Assembly (NCBI GenBank): GCA_963835465.1
Contig: CAWIFR010000006.1
Coordinates: 186,001-250,000 of the forward strand
Direction of reading: 5' to 3'
Origin: Bog-756 sp963835465
GTDB lineage: Bacteria > Actinomycetota > Acidimicrobiia > Acidimicrobiales > RAAP-2
Length of the DNA stretch: 64,000 nt
Part shown: positions 1-8,501 of the stretch, piece after piece
Layout of the letters: every line of letters begins with the position of its first letter
How positions within the stretch are numbered: position 1 is the stretch's first letter
Translations under genes and position numbers: made by a program
The notes under the pieces: generated by a model
What the model was told of the DNA's origin: nothing
Databases searched by the model: none
Seen by the model: only the letters and a program-made list of their open reading frames with translations

Positions 1-2
1 TG

Positions 3-608
3 TTCCCCGGCCTGGTGGCCCTGGCCGCCGTGCTCACCGGGCTGCAGAGCACCGCCCTGCCCCTGGTCATCGAGTTCTCCTACAGCAACGAGATCGAAGA
101 CCGCCTGCTCGCCCCGCTGCCGACCGGGGCGGTGGCCGTGGAGAAGGTGGTGTTCGCCGCCATGCGGGCCTGCGTCGCCGCCGCGGTGATGTTCCCGGTC
201 GGCGTGTGGATCCTCGGCTCGATCCCCTGGCAAGCCTCCACGGGCCCGGCCGTGGTGGCCATGATCATCCTGGGGTCGCTGATCGGCGCGGCCATGGGGC
301 TGATCCTGGGCACCTATGTCCCCCCCAACCGCATCAGCGTGACACTGACCCTGGCCATCACCCCGCTCATCTTCACCGGGTCCAGCCAGTACCCGTGGCC
401 CTCCCTCGGGACACTCCGCTGGTTCCAGGTCCTGTCGGCCCTGAATCCCATGACCTATGTGAGCGAGGGCCTCCGGGGCCTCATGGCTCCGGCGGTGCCG
501 CACATGCAGACCTGGATCTGCTTCGTGGTGGCCGTCGGGTCGTTGGGCATCCTCATGGCCGTCGGGATGATCGGATTCAACCGCCGGGCCATGGGCGAGT
601 TCGGCTAG
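3..608 (+). CDS. ABC-2 type transporter permease, 5' partial
   Basis: C-terminal part of a multi-span membrane protein of the ABC-2 permease family, the membrane half of an ABC exporter for drugs, lipids or polysaccharide. The frame is open to the window edge, so the start lies outside; an internal GTG at 15 is probably not the real start. Hydrophobic segments alternate with short loops, and the stretch LSALNPMTYVSEGLRGLM is typical of the last extracellular loop of the DrrB-like group. The ATPase partner is expected upstream, outside the window. The substrate is unknown. The family call is firm; the role as exporter is inferred from the family. Confidence 0.75.
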   Translation, partial: FPGLVALAAVLTGLQSTALPLVIEFSYSNEIEDRLLAPLPTGAVAVEKVVFAAMRACVAAAVMFPVGVWILGSIPWQASTGPAVVAMIILGSLIGAAMGLILGTYVPPNRISVTLTLAITPLIFTGSSQYPWPSLGTLRWFQVLSALNPMTYVSEGLRGLMAPAVPHMQTWICFVVAVGSLGILMAVGMIGFNRRAMGEFG

Positions 609-675
609 TCCGGCAGCCCGCGGGCCCGACCGCGCCACGCCCTCCCCCCAGGGTGCCCGCTCGTGCCCGCTTCGT

Positions 676-681
676 TACGCT
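676..681 (+). promoter_or_regulatory. -10 box for leaderless transcription of the PIG-L gene
   Basis: TACGCT lies exactly six bases upstream of the ATG at 688. This is the TANNNT spacing expected when transcription begins at the start codon, as is common in actinobacteria. No Shine-Dalgarno sequence is visible before this ATG. No clear -35 box. Confidence 0.5.
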
Positions 682-687
682 GCGGGC

Positions 688-1497
688 ATGGACGCAGAGC
701 TCTGGGGGCTGCTCGATCCGTCGATCCTGCAGAAGATCGTCGTCGTCTCGCCCCACTTCGATGACGCCGCCCTGGGTGCCGCCCACCTGCTCACCACCTA
801 TCCCGGCAGCACCGTCATCACCGTGCTGGCCGGCCGGCCGCCGAGCTACCCCGACCAGGTGACCGACTGGGACGCCGCCTGTGGGTTCGCCGCCGGCGAC
901 GACGTGGTCGGGGCCCGGCGCAACGAGGACCTCGCGGCCCTGGCGTCGCTCGGGGCAAACCACGTGTGGCTGGACTTCTCCGACCAGCAGTACCTCGACC
1001 CGGCGGACCGTCCGACGCCCGACGATGTCGCCCCGGTCCTCGGGGAGGCGGTGGCGACCCTCGCCCCGAGTGCGGTCTTTCTGCCCATGGGCCTCGCCCA
1101 CCCCGACCACGTCCTCACCCACGCCGCCGGTCTCCTGGTCCGCGACGCACTGGGCGGCCCCGTCGACGGTGCCGACCCCGGCGGGGTCGCCGGGTCGGGC
1201 ACGGGAGGGCCGGTTTGGTTCTGCTACGAGGACGGGGGCTACAAGCACCTGCCCGGCATGTTGGCCCGACGGGTCTCCGGCCTGTTCCACCGCGGCCTGT
1301 GGCCCACGCCGGCCGTGGTCCCCGTGGAGGTGGACATGGCGCGCAAGCGCGCCGCCATCATGGAGTACGCCTCCCAGGTCACGGCCCTCGAAGCCATCCA
1401 TCGCCTGTCCGATCGGCTGGCCGCCAACGTCCCCGAGCAGTACTGGCGCCTGGACTCCCCGCCACCGGGCTGGGAAGGCCTAGTCTCAGCCGAATGA
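688..1497 (+). CDS. PIG-L (LmbE-like) family deacetylase
   Basis: Zinc-dependent N-acetyl-hydrolase of the PIG-L/LmbE family, which deacetylates N-acetylglucosaminyl-type substrates (MshB and Mca of mycothiol metabolism belong here). The 269-residue protein has the N-terminal metal motif as SPHFDDAALG (family PHPDD, here PHFDD) and the second motif HPDHV near residue 135, which supplies the third zinc ligand. It is probably transcribed leaderless from TACGCT at 676. Its TGA overlaps an ATG at 1494 (ATGA), which suggests coupling to the next gene. The substrate cannot be told; a mycothiol role is possible but not shown. Confidence 0.8.
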   Translation: MDAELWGLLDPSILQKIVVVSPHFDDAALGAAHLLTTYPGSTVITVLAGRPPSYPDQVTDWDAACGFAAGDDVVGARRNEDLAALASLGANHVWLDFSDQQYLDPADRPTPDDVAPVLGEAVATLAPSAVFLPMGLAHPDHVLTHAAGLLVRDALGGPVDGADPGGVAGSGTGGPVWFCYEDGGYKHLPGMLARRVSGLFHRGLWPTPAVVPVEVDMARKRAAIMEYASQVTALEAIHRLSDRLAANVPEQYWRLDSPPPGWEGLVSAE

Positions 1498-1554
1498 GTA
1501 CGACCTCCAGCCGAGCGCGACGGGGCACCGAGACCCCGGCCCCGGCCTCCCGCG

Positions 1555-2397
1555 GTGACTGACCCCGCCACCAACCCGGGTCCGGCCACCGGTCCCGGAA
1601 GGATCGCCTTGGTCACCGGGGCGTCCTCGGGCATCGGTGCCGCCACCGCCCGCCTGTTGGCTGCCGGCGGCACCACCGTGGCCCTGGTGGCCCGGCGGGC
1701 CGACCGCCTGGAAGCGGTCGCCGAGGACTGCCGACTGACCGCCCCCCGATCCCGAGCGTGGGCCGCCGACCTTCAGGACACCGAGCATGCCGCCGAGTTG
1801 GCCCTCCAGATCTGGGACGAACTCGGCCCCCTCGACGTGGTGATCAACAACGCCGCCGTTCCCATGCGTCGCCCGGTCCAACGGCTGACCATGGCCGAGG
1901 TCGAGCGCACCATGACGGTGAACTTCTACTCACCGGTGGCCATCACCCTCGCCCTCCTCCCCCGCATGCTGAAACGGGGGTCCGGCACCATCGTCAACGT
2001 GTCGAGCATGGGCGGCCGGCTGGGGATCACCGCCGAAGCGGCCTACAGCGCGTCCAAGTTCGCCCTGGCCGGCTGGAGCGAATCCATGGCCATCGACCTG
2101 TACGGCACCGGCGTGGCCGTGAAGCTCATCCTTCCCGGGGCGTTCGACACCGAGATCTGGGACCAACCCGGCAACGACACCGCCCCCTACGCCGGACCGC
2201 TCAATCCGCCCGAGGAGGGAGCCGTCGGCATCGTCGAGAGCATCAACAGCGAACGGTTCGAGCACTACGTGCCCGACATGAAGGCAGTGGTAGAGATGAA
2301 GACCAAGGACATCGATGGGTTCATGGCCGGCATGAGGGCCATGGCCGATGCCGCATCCGATGACGCCGCCGGCCAGGGACAGGAGGACGAGTCATGA
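1555..2397 (+). CDS. SDR family NAD(P)-dependent oxidoreductase
   Basis: Classical short-chain dehydrogenase/reductase of 280 residues. The cofactor motif TGASSGIG is at 21-28, the NNAA element near 98-101, and the catalytic set is S150/S151, Y164 and K168 (YSASK). It is a paralogue of the SDR at 17882: both share the TLALLP..ML.RGSGTIV core and a C-terminal KD(I/V)DGF motif. The GTG at 1555 follows a proline-rich stretch and lacks a ribosome site. An ATG at 1494 overlaps the upstream stop as ATGA but is in another frame, so the true N-terminus may start there with a one-base indel near 1553. It overlaps the next gene by four bases (ATGA). Substrate unknown, probably a hydroxy or keto lipid intermediate. 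Confidence 0.82.
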   Translation: MTDPATNPGPATGPGRIALVTGASSGIGAATARLLAAGGTTVALVARRADRLEAVAEDCRLTAPRSRAWAADLQDTEHAAELALQIWDELGPLDVVINNAAVPMRRPVQRLTMAEVERTMTVNFYSPVAITLALLPRMLKRGSGTIVNVSSMGGRLGITAEAAYSASKFALAGWSESMAIDLYGTGVAVKLILPGAFDTEIWDQPGNDTAPYAGPLNPPEEGAVGIVESINSERFEHYVPDMKAVVEMKTKDIDGFMAGMRAMADAASDDAAGQGQEDES

Positions 2398-3647
2398 AGG
2401 CCCTCCTGTTCGGGGCGCGGCCCGATCCCGCCGAGGCTCGGCCCGAGCCGGCCGACGAGCTCGAGGCCACGCTGGCCGCCCTGCCCTTCGGGCTCCACGA
2501 GATCGACGACGCCCGTCCCATCCACCCCGACTGGGTGGTGACCCGACCCATCCTGTCGGGGGTGTGCGGCTCCGACGCCAAACTGGTGCTGGGCGACTTC
2601 CACGACGGGGACATCGACAACCCCATGGCCGCCTTCTCCTCACTCCCCCATGTCCCCGGGCACGAGGTGGTGGCCGAAGTGGTGGCCCTGGGCCCGGAGG
2701 CCCGGGGCGTGGAGGTGGGTCAGCGGGTGGTCCTCAACCCCTGGCTGAGCTGCGCCCCCCGGGGGATCCAGCCCCTGTGCCCGCCCTGCCGGTCCGGTGA
2801 CCTCAACATGTGCTGGTCGTTCACGAAGGGCGACATCGGGCCCGGGGTGCACATCGGTGTGGTGACCGGGGCGCCGGGAGCGTGGGCCGAGCTGCTGGCC
2901 GCCCACTCCTCCATGCTCTTCCCGGTCCCCGACGACATCTCCGACGAGGCCGCCGTGCTCGCCGACCCGTTCTCGGTGTCCTTCCACAGCATCGTCCGTC
3001 ACCCGCCACCGCCCGACGGGAAGGTGGTGGTCTTCGGGGCCGGCGCCCTGGGCCTGGCCAGCGTGGCCATCCTCCACTCCCTCTATCCGGGTGTGGAGAT
3101 CGGCGTGGTGGCGCGATTCCCGGCCCAGGTGGCCAAGGCCAAGGAGTTCGGCGCGTCGGAGGTCTTCGCCCATGAGCCCCGGTTGGAGCTCGTGGAACGC
3201 CTGGCCGAGTGGTCCGGGGGCGTCCTGCACTCGGGCCTCGACGGCCTGCCCATGACCCACCCGGGCCAGATCGACGTGGTCTACGACTCCGTGGCGAAGC
3301 CCGAGACCTTCGAGGTCGGGGTGCGGGTGCTCGCCGAGCGGGGGCGCCTGGTCTACACCGGGGTGGCCGTGCCCGGCCGGTGGGAGTGGACGCCCGTCTA
3401 CTTCAAGGAGTTGACCATCGTCGGCTCCAACGCCTTCGCCCTGGAGGAGTTCGAGGGCGCCCGCCGCCACGCCATCGAGCACTACCTGGGCCTGGTCCAG
3501 GACGGCCGCATCGACCTGGCCTCCATGGTCACCCACCGCTACCCGCTGGAGGAGTGGTGGGGGGCGCTGAAGACCCTGGCCCGTCCCGAGGAGAGCGGTG
3601 TCCTGAAGGCCGCCTTCGTACCCAACGGGGTGACGACAGCAGGCTGA
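2394..3647 (+). CDS. Zinc-binding alcohol dehydrogenase (MDR family)
   Basis: Medium-chain zinc alcohol dehydrogenase, 417 residues. Catalytic zinc ligands are visible in GVCGSD and in PGHEVVAE. A structural-zinc lobe with four cysteines follows (C..C-PP-C...C around LCPPCRSGDLNMC). The Rossmann motif is VVFGAGALGLAS. The start ATG overlaps the stop of the upstream SDR (ATGA), so the two are probably translated together and may act in sequence on one alcohol/ketone. The chain is longer than most MDR enzymes because of an N-terminal extension and a longer zinc lobe. The substrate is not predictable. Confidence 0.85.
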   Translation: MKALLFGARPDPAEARPEPADELEATLAALPFGLHEIDDARPIHPDWVVTRPILSGVCGSDAKLVLGDFHDGDIDNPMAAFSSLPHVPGHEVVAEVVALGPEARGVEVGQRVVLNPWLSCAPRGIQPLCPPCRSGDLNMCWSFTKGDIGPGVHIGVVTGAPGAWAELLAAHSSMLFPVPDDISDEAAVLADPFSVSFHSIVRHPPPPDGKVVVFGAGALGLASVAILHSLYPGVEIGVVARFPAQVAKAKEFGASEVFAHEPRLELVERLAEWSGGVLHSGLDGLPMTHPGQIDVVYDSVAKPETFEVGVRVLAERGRLVYTGVAVPGRWEWTPVYFKELTIVGSNAFALEEFEGARRHAIEHYLGLVQDGRIDLASMVTHRYPLEEWWGALKTLARPEESGVLKAAFVPNGVTTAG

Positions 3648-3815
3648 GGCCCGTGCCGAGGGTCTGCAGGGGGCACGCTGACACGGAGGCTCGCGGAGGT
3701 GCACCTCAGCGGGTGCCCAGCGCCTTCCGGGCGGGCGGGACGCGCCGCTCTCGCCGGTCGGCGAGCTGCGCAATGTCGTCGGGGGGTGTCCCAGCGGCTC
3801 GACAGATCGTGGAAG

Positions 3816-4036
3816 GTGCTCGGCAGCCATCAGACCCCTGAAGGTGACCGGTGCGTCGATGTCTTTCGGAGGCCCGACGGCACCTTCGGATTTGACGAGT
3901 TTCGTAGAGATCCCGAGGACATGGGGGCGTGGACCCCGTCGCCTACTTCTCCGCACGCGCCTTCCCGACAGAGGAAGGGGCCCGATCTGCCGCCATCACC
4001 TCGGTGCCCTGGCTGGCGCGGCTCCTCGCTGGATGA
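3816..4036 (+). pseudogene. Small conserved protein (about 73 aa), frameshifted
   Basis: A short gene hidden by a one-base deletion. The first frame gives VDVFRRPDGTFGFDEFRRD and then PEDMGAWTP. The reading then continues in another frame as VAYFSARAFPTEEGARSAA and SVPWLARLLAG, ending at TGA 4034-4036. Adding one G at about 3934-3939 joins the two parts. The pattern (RRPDG.FGFEEFRRDPED...W.P...YS...F.TE..A...A...VPWL) is one I recall from small actinobacterial proteins of unknown function. GTG at 3816 is the chosen start; GTG at 3786 is possible. It follows the alcohol dehydrogenase in the same direction. No function is known to me. Confidence 0.55.
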
Positions 4037-4221
4037 TGTCGGAGGATCCATGGCCGGCGGGAACCAGAGGCACGGACAGTCCCCCACGCGGTGCGCCCCT
4101 GAAGCCAGGCAGCGACGAATCGACAGGTCGATCACCCTGGTTCTTGACGGGAAGAAGCGCTAACCGGCCAACTCCGGTCAGAACGCCCGGTCGACGTCGA
4201 TGACCGGCAGGGTGTGTGGCC

Positions 4222-5697
4222 TCAGCCGGGTGGGCTGAGCACCTCGAACTGCTCGAACCGGCGCGCGGCCGCCGCCACCCAGGCCGGGTCGGGGTCGATC
4301 CTCCGGCCCACCTTGGACCAGGCGTCGGCGGCATCGAAGGAAGTCTCGAGCCCGGCGGCCATCCGGGCCAGGAACGCCGCGCCCAGGGCGGCTCCCTCGG
4401 ACACGGCGACGGTGTCGACCGGCAACCCGGTGGCATCGGCGACCGCCTGCATCCACGGCACCGAGCGGGAGCCGCCCCCCGTGGCCACGATCCGGCGCGT
4501 GCCGAAGCCCGCCAGCTCGATGATCCGACGGATGACGAACCCACTGGCCTCGTGGGCCGCCCGCAGGACGGCCCCGGGGCCCTGGGCGATGTCCAGCCCG
4601 TGCAGGCTGGAGCGGAGCGAGGGGTCGTGGAACGGGGTCCGCTCGCCCCGCAGGTAGGGCAGCCACACCGGCACCTGGGCCGGGTTCCCCTCCCGCGGGG
4701 TCTCGGGTGCGTCGGGCTGGTAGGGCAACGCCTTCCGCCGGGCCGGTCCCCCGGTGAGGGTGCGGGCCCAGTCGGCGAACAGGGCCCCGGCGTTGCTGGG
4801 TCCTCCGATCATCACCTGGCCGGCCATCATGTTGGGGAGGGTGGTCAGTCCGGGTACGTCCTTCCACTCCTCGGCCACCACCCAGACGATCAGCGTGGCC
4901 CCGAAGATGACCAGCACGTCCCCGGGGCGGTTGGCCCCGGCGACGATCTGCTCGCAGAAGGCGTCGATGGATCCGCCGGCGAACACCGTGGAGGTGTCGG
5001 GAACGGTCCCGAGCCCTTGGCCCATGCCCCCCACCACCGGGAGCTGGGCCTCGTCGACACCCAGCTCGTGGAGGGCCTCCTTGTCCCAGCGGCCGCCCTC
5101 GTAGAGGCCGCCGAAGGAGGTGGCCGTGGCCTGGTCCACCGCCGGCACGCCGGTGAGCGCATGGGTGGCCACGGCCTGACAGTTCCAGTAGGCCTTGGCA
5201 TCCGGGCACTCCCTGACGGCCCAGGACAGCATCCGACGCCCCTGGTACCGCTCCGAGGACTGGCCCCGCTCCGCGGCATCGGGACCCTCGTCGCCCCTTC
5301 CACCGGGCGCTCCGGTCGTGTCCGGGTCGGGTTGGTCGGCGGCCCGCGAGTCCCCGTAGAGCAGTCCGGGCAGCAGCGGCGTGCCCCGCCGGTCGACCGC
5401 GGTGATGGACGGCACCATCGAGGTGACCACCACGCCGGCCGCGGGTCCGTCCAGGGCCGCCGACACGTCGGCGAAGGCCCGGCGGGGTCCGCGGCGCCAG
5501 GCTCGGGCGACGTCGTGTTCGAGCAGGTCGGCGGCGGGCGTACCCACGGTGTGGGCGACGCGGGTGCGCGCCACCACGGTGCCGTCGGCGTCCACGGCCA
5601 CGGCCTTGACCGAGGTGGTACCCACGTCGACACCGATGGTGCATGCGGCTCCGTGCGGCCGGCTCACAGATCTGACAATCTCATCATGAGGGGCCAT
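4222..5697 (-). CDS. FGGY-family carbohydrate kinase
   Basis: ATP-dependent sugar or polyol kinase of the FGGY family, about 491 residues. The N-terminal phosphate loop is IGVDVGTTSVKAVAVDADG. The C-terminal ATP/sugar signature is ATGGGSRSVPWMQAVADATG, followed by EGAALGAAFLA. It is closest in layout to xylulose/gluconate-type kinases, but the substrate is not fixed by sequence. The ATG at 5697 gives a ten-residue lead before the phosphate loop; a GTG at 5667 is an alternative. The frame stays open much further upstream, but that part is antisense to the divergent dehydrogenase and is not credible. It shares a 75-base divergent control region with a 2-hydroxyacid dehydrogenase, suggesting one small sugar-acid pathway. 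Confidence 0.87.
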   Translation of the reverse strand: MAPHDEIVRSVSRPHGAACTIGVDVGTTSVKAVAVDADGTVVARTRVAHTVGTPAADLLEHDVARAWRRGPRRAFADVSAALDGPAAGVVVTSMVPSITAVDRRGTPLLPGLLYGDSRAADQPDPDTTGAPGGRGDEGPDAAERGQSSERYQGRRMLSWAVRECPDAKAYWNCQAVATHALTGVPAVDQATATSFGGLYEGGRWDKEALHELGVDEAQLPVVGGMGQGLGTVPDTSTVFAGGSIDAFCEQIVAGANRPGDVLVIFGATLIVWVVAEEWKDVPGLTTLPNMMAGQVMIGGPSNAGALFADWARTLTGGPARRKALPYQPDAPETPREGNPAQVPVWLPYLRGERTPFHDPSLRSSLHGLDIAQGPGAVLRAAHEASGFVIRRIIELAGFGTRRIVATGGGSRSVPWMQAVADATGLPVDTVAVSEGAALGAAFLARMAAGLETSFDAADAWSKVGRRIDPDPAWVAAAARRFEQFEVLSPPG

Positions 5698-5700
5698 TAT
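5672..5700 (+). promoter_or_regulatory. Sigma-70-like promoter of the 2-hydroxyacid dehydrogenase gene
   Basis: CTGACA at 5672-5677 (5 of 6 to TTGACA) is followed by 17 bases and CATTAT at 5695-5700 (4 of 6 to TATAAT). This predicts transcription from about 5707 and a leader of about 65 bases to the ATG at 5773. The promoter overlaps the start of the divergent kinase gene, so binding here could affect both genes. Confidence 0.5.
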
Positions 5701-5772
5701 GTACGCGAACCGGCCCTTGGGGCCGCGACCATTCCGGTCTCCCGGACTGAGCAGTGAGGAGCCAGCGACACC

Positions 5773-6759
5773 ATGCCCACTGAACGACCGAGGGCATTGG
5801 TGACCGCCGCCGTACGCGGCCCGGGACTCGCTCTCCTCGGCGAACTGGCCGACCTGACCCTCGATTCGTGGCTGGATCAGCCCACCCTCCGGATCTACAA
5901 CGCCGAGCAGCTGGCCGAGCGGGTGGCGGCCGAGGGCGCATCCATCGTGGTGGTCGAGAGCGACCGCTGTGCGGGGCCGCTGTTCGAGCAGCCGCTGTTG
6001 GCCGTGTGCAGCTGTCGGGGGGATCCCACCAACGTCGACGTGGCGGCCGCCACCGCGGCGGGGATCCCGGTGCTCCGGGCACCCGGCCGCAACGCCGACG
6101 CCGTGGCCGAGTTGACCATCGCCCTGCTCTTCGCCTCGACCCGCGGTGTGGTCGGTGCCGACGCCGACGTCCGCAGCGGCGAGATCTACAAGAACGGGAC
6201 CATCCCCTATCAGCGCTTCCGGGCCTGGGAGGTGGCCGGTCGGGTGGCCGGTCTGGTGGGGCTGGGTGCTGTGGCCCGGGCCACCCGTTGGCGCTTGCGG
6301 GGACTGGGCATGGAGGTCATCGCCTACGACCCCTACGCCGACGAGCCGACGGTCTCCCTGGAGGAGCTCCTCGAGCGCTCCGACGTCGTCTCCCTGCACG
6401 CCCCGGTGACCCCGGAGACCACCGGCATGATCGGGACCGAGCAGTTCGCCGCCATGCGCGACGGCGTGGTCTTCCTCAACAGCGCCCGGGCCGCCCTGCA
6501 CGACACCGATGCCCTGGTCGCCGCGCTGGAGTCGGGCAAGGTGTCGGCGGCCGGCCTCGACCACTTCGAGGGCGAGTCACTGGCGGTCGACCACCCGCTG
6601 ACCACCTTCCCCTCGGTGGTGCTCACCCCCCACATCGGCGGGGCCACCTACGACACCGAGTCCAACCACACCGCCACCATCGCCGAGGACCTCTGTCGGC
6701 TGCTGGCCGGGGCCCGACCGCGCTACGTGGTCAACCCCGAAGTGCTGGAGGGGCGGTGA
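5773..6759 (+). CDS. D-isomer-specific 2-hydroxyacid dehydrogenase
   Basis: NAD-dependent dehydrogenase of the phosphoglycerate/formate dehydrogenase superfamily, 328 residues. Visible features: the NAD loop AGLVGLGAVARATRWRLRG; the arginine motif as NSARAALHDTDAL (family N.aRG..vD..AL); the acid partner in GLDHFEGES; and the catalytic histidine in LTPHIGG. A GTGAGGAG ribosome site lies about ten bases before the ATG. It reduces or oxidises a 2-keto/2-hydroxy acid; pairing with the divergent FGGY kinase suggests sugar-acid metabolism. A serine biosynthesis role is less likely because there is no C-terminal ACT or ASB domain. Confidence 0.85.
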   Translation: MPTERPRALVTAAVRGPGLALLGELADLTLDSWLDQPTLRIYNAEQLAERVAAEGASIVVVESDRCAGPLFEQPLLAVCSCRGDPTNVDVAAATAAGIPVLRAPGRNADAVAELTIALLFASTRGVVGADADVRSGEIYKNGTIPYQRFRAWEVAGRVAGLVGLGAVARATRWRLRGLGMEVIAYDPYADEPTVSLEELLERSDVVSLHAPVTPETTGMIGTEQFAAMRDGVVFLNSARAALHDTDALVAALESGKVSAAGLDHFEGESLAVDHPLTTFPSVVLTPHIGGATYDTESNHTATIAEDLCRLLAGARPRYVVNPEVLEGR

Positions 6760-6788
6760 CCGTCGGGCGCCCCGACGGTCAGGCCGTC

Positions 6789-6794
6789 TAGGGT
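6789..6794 (+). promoter_or_regulatory. -10 box for leaderless transcription of the DUF35 gene
   Basis: TAGGGT is followed by exactly six bases and then the GTG start at 6801. The same hexamer and spacing occur on the other strand at 10708-10713. No ribosome site is present, which fits leaderless transcription of the DUF35-thiolase pair. Confidence 0.5.
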
Positions 6795-6800
6795 GCTCGG

Positions 6801-7229
6801 GTGACCGCACGGGGGCCAGCATTCCGTCTGCTGCCGCGGCTGGACGGTGACAGCGCATTCTTCTGGACCAGCGGCGCCGACGGGAAGCTCCGATTCCTGC
6901 GCTGCGCCCACTGCCGCTACTACGTGCACCCGCCTGCACCCCGCTGCCCCGAGTGCCTGTCCGAGGACGTGGCCCCCGAGGTGGTCAGCGGTCGGGCCAC
7001 GGTGGTGGCCCACACCGTCAACGTCCACGGCTGGATCCCGGGGAGCGAGCCCTACGTGATCGGCCTGGTCTCCATCGAGGAGCAAGAAAGCGTCCGCCTG
7101 ACCACCAATCTGGTGGACGCGGAACCCGAGGACATCGTCGACGGCATGCCCGTCGAGGTGGTCTTCGAAGAGAACGACGACGTGTTCCTGCCGTTGTTCC
7201 GACCGGTCGGGAACGGTCGCACCCCGTGA
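6801..7229 (+). CDS. DUF35 OB-fold/zinc-ribbon protein, thiolase partner
   Basis: 142-residue acyl-CoA-associated OB-fold protein with an N-terminal rubredoxin-like zinc ribbon: C..C in LRCAHCRYY and C..C in RCPECLSED, followed by a beta-barrel half. Such proteins are encoded beside SCP2-type thiolases and form complexes with them. In mycobacterial cholesterol side-chain degradation the ChsH2 DUF35 domain pairs with the aldolase Ltp2. Its last codon overlaps the GTG of the thiolase-like gene (GTGA), which strongly supports a two-subunit complex. Start GTG 6801 is supported by the upstream TAGGGT box. Confidence 0.82.
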   Translation: MTARGPAFRLLPRLDGDSAFFWTSGADGKLRFLRCAHCRYYVHPPAPRCPECLSEDVAPEVVSGRATVVAHTVNVHGWIPGSEPYVIGLVSIEEQESVRLTTNLVDAEPEDIVDGMPVEVVFEENDDVFLPLFRPVGNGRTP

Positions 7230-8459
7230 GTCCCGCAGGTGAGCCACCCCTGGAACGCCGGGCCATCATCTCGGGCATCGGACAGTCTGCGGTGGGTCGG
7301 CACCTGGACCGCACCGACCTCGACCTCACCGAGGAGGCCTGCCTGGCCGCGGTGGCCGACGCCGGTCTGACCCGTGACGACATCGACGGCCTGGCCACCT
7401 ATCCGGGCATGGGTGCGGGTACGCCCGGGTTCGCCGGGCCCACCTCGTCCGAGGTCCAAGACGCGCTCCGGCTCCGACTCAACTGGCACGACGGCGGTGG
7501 CGAGGGGCCGGGGCAGATGCGCGCCGTCATCACCGCCTGCCTGGCCGTGGCCGCCGGTCTGGCCAAGCACGTCCTCGTCTACCGGACGGTCTCCGAGTCC
7601 ACCGCCCAGGGCAGTGGCGGACGCCAGGGCATCGGTGGCAGCGGGGGCGGGGGTGGTGGTGCGCCGAGGTTCTCCGGCTTCTTGCAGTGGAGCCTCCCCT
7701 TCGGCGCCGTCTCCGCGGTGAACTGGCTGGCCCTGGTGGCCGAGCGCCGGATGCACGAGTTCGACCTGACCCGGGAGCAGCTGGGTCAGATCGCCGTGAA
7801 CGGCCGCCGCAACGCCGCCGACAACCCCAAGGCCGTCTACCGGGACCCCATGAGCCTCGACGACTACCTCGCCTCCCGCATGATCTCCACCCCGCTGTGC
7901 CTGTTCGACTGCGACGCCCCGAGTGACGGCTCGACCGCCCTCGTGGTCTCCCACCGCGACTACGCGCCCGGACACCCCGCATCCGGCCTGCCACGTCAAC
8001 GCGGTGGGCACCGCCCTGCGGGGCCGGCCCAGCTGGGACCAGTACGACGACCCCACCACCATGGCGGCCCGGGACGCGGCCGCCTCCATGTGGGAGCGCA
8101 CCGACCTCCGCCCGGCCGACGTGGACGTGGCCCAGCTCTACGACGGCTTCTCCATCCTGGCCATGGTGTGGCTGGAGGCGCTCGGGTTCTGCGGACGGGG
8201 CGAGAGCGGGAGCTTCGTGGAGGGTGGGGGCGCCATCGCCCGGGACGGCGTCCTCCCCCTCAATACGGCCGGGGGCCAGCTGTCCGGCGGACGCCTGCAT
8301 GGCTTCGGCCTGATCCACGAGGCGTGTGTGCAGCTCCGCGGCGAGGGGGGCGACCGCCAGGTCTACCGGCGGGGCACCTCCGTGCCCGAGGTGGCCGCGG
8401 TGAGCAACGGTGGCGGCCCCATCGCCGGCACCCTCCTGCTCACCCGGGGCCCGGGCTGA
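7226..8459 (+). pseudogene. SCP2/Ltp-type thiolase-like protein (possible retro-aldolase), frameshifted
   Basis: Thiolase-fold protein of the lipid-transfer (SCP2/Ltp) group. The N-terminal frame runs IISGIGQSAVGR to LVVSHRDYAP. The rest continues one base out of phase as DTPHPACHVNAVGTALRG, through the conserved VAQLYDGFS and GGQLSGGRLHGFG motifs, to the stop at 8457. Removing one C from the run at 7967-7969 restores a protein of about 410 residues. The usual nucleophile region reads GGGEGPGQMRAVITA, with no cysteine in the canonical place. That, plus the coupled DUF35 partner, fits aldolase-type members such as Ltp2 better than true thiolases. Functional if the indel is an assembly error. 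Confidence 0.72.
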
Positions 8460-8470
8460 CCGCCGGGCTC

Positions 8471-8501
8471 AGGACCGCTGCCCCGGCGGGCTACCGGTCC
8501 T
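8471..8501. terminator. Nested hairpin between convergent genes
   Basis: Outer arms AGGACCG (8471-8477) and CGGTCCT (8495-8501) enclose an inner stem GCCC-CGGC-GGGC (8480-8491). It sits between the convergent stops at 8459 and 8501. There is no U-tract, so it would be an actinobacterial-type hairpin terminator acting in both directions. Confidence 0.45.

Noticed and set aside
2640..3956. 438-codon frame opposite the alcohol dehydrogenase
   Set aside because: The sense strand has full zinc and Rossmann motifs; the antisense is compositionally biased with no family match.
4037..4221. ACCGG/CCGGT inverted repeat as a terminator for the kinase gene
   Set aside because: The stem is only five bases and common by chance in this composition.
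4216..5757. Long open frame opposite the FGGY kinase
   Set aside because: Low-complexity G/H/Q/R-rich translation, antisense to a clearly conserved kinase; a GC-rich shadow frame.
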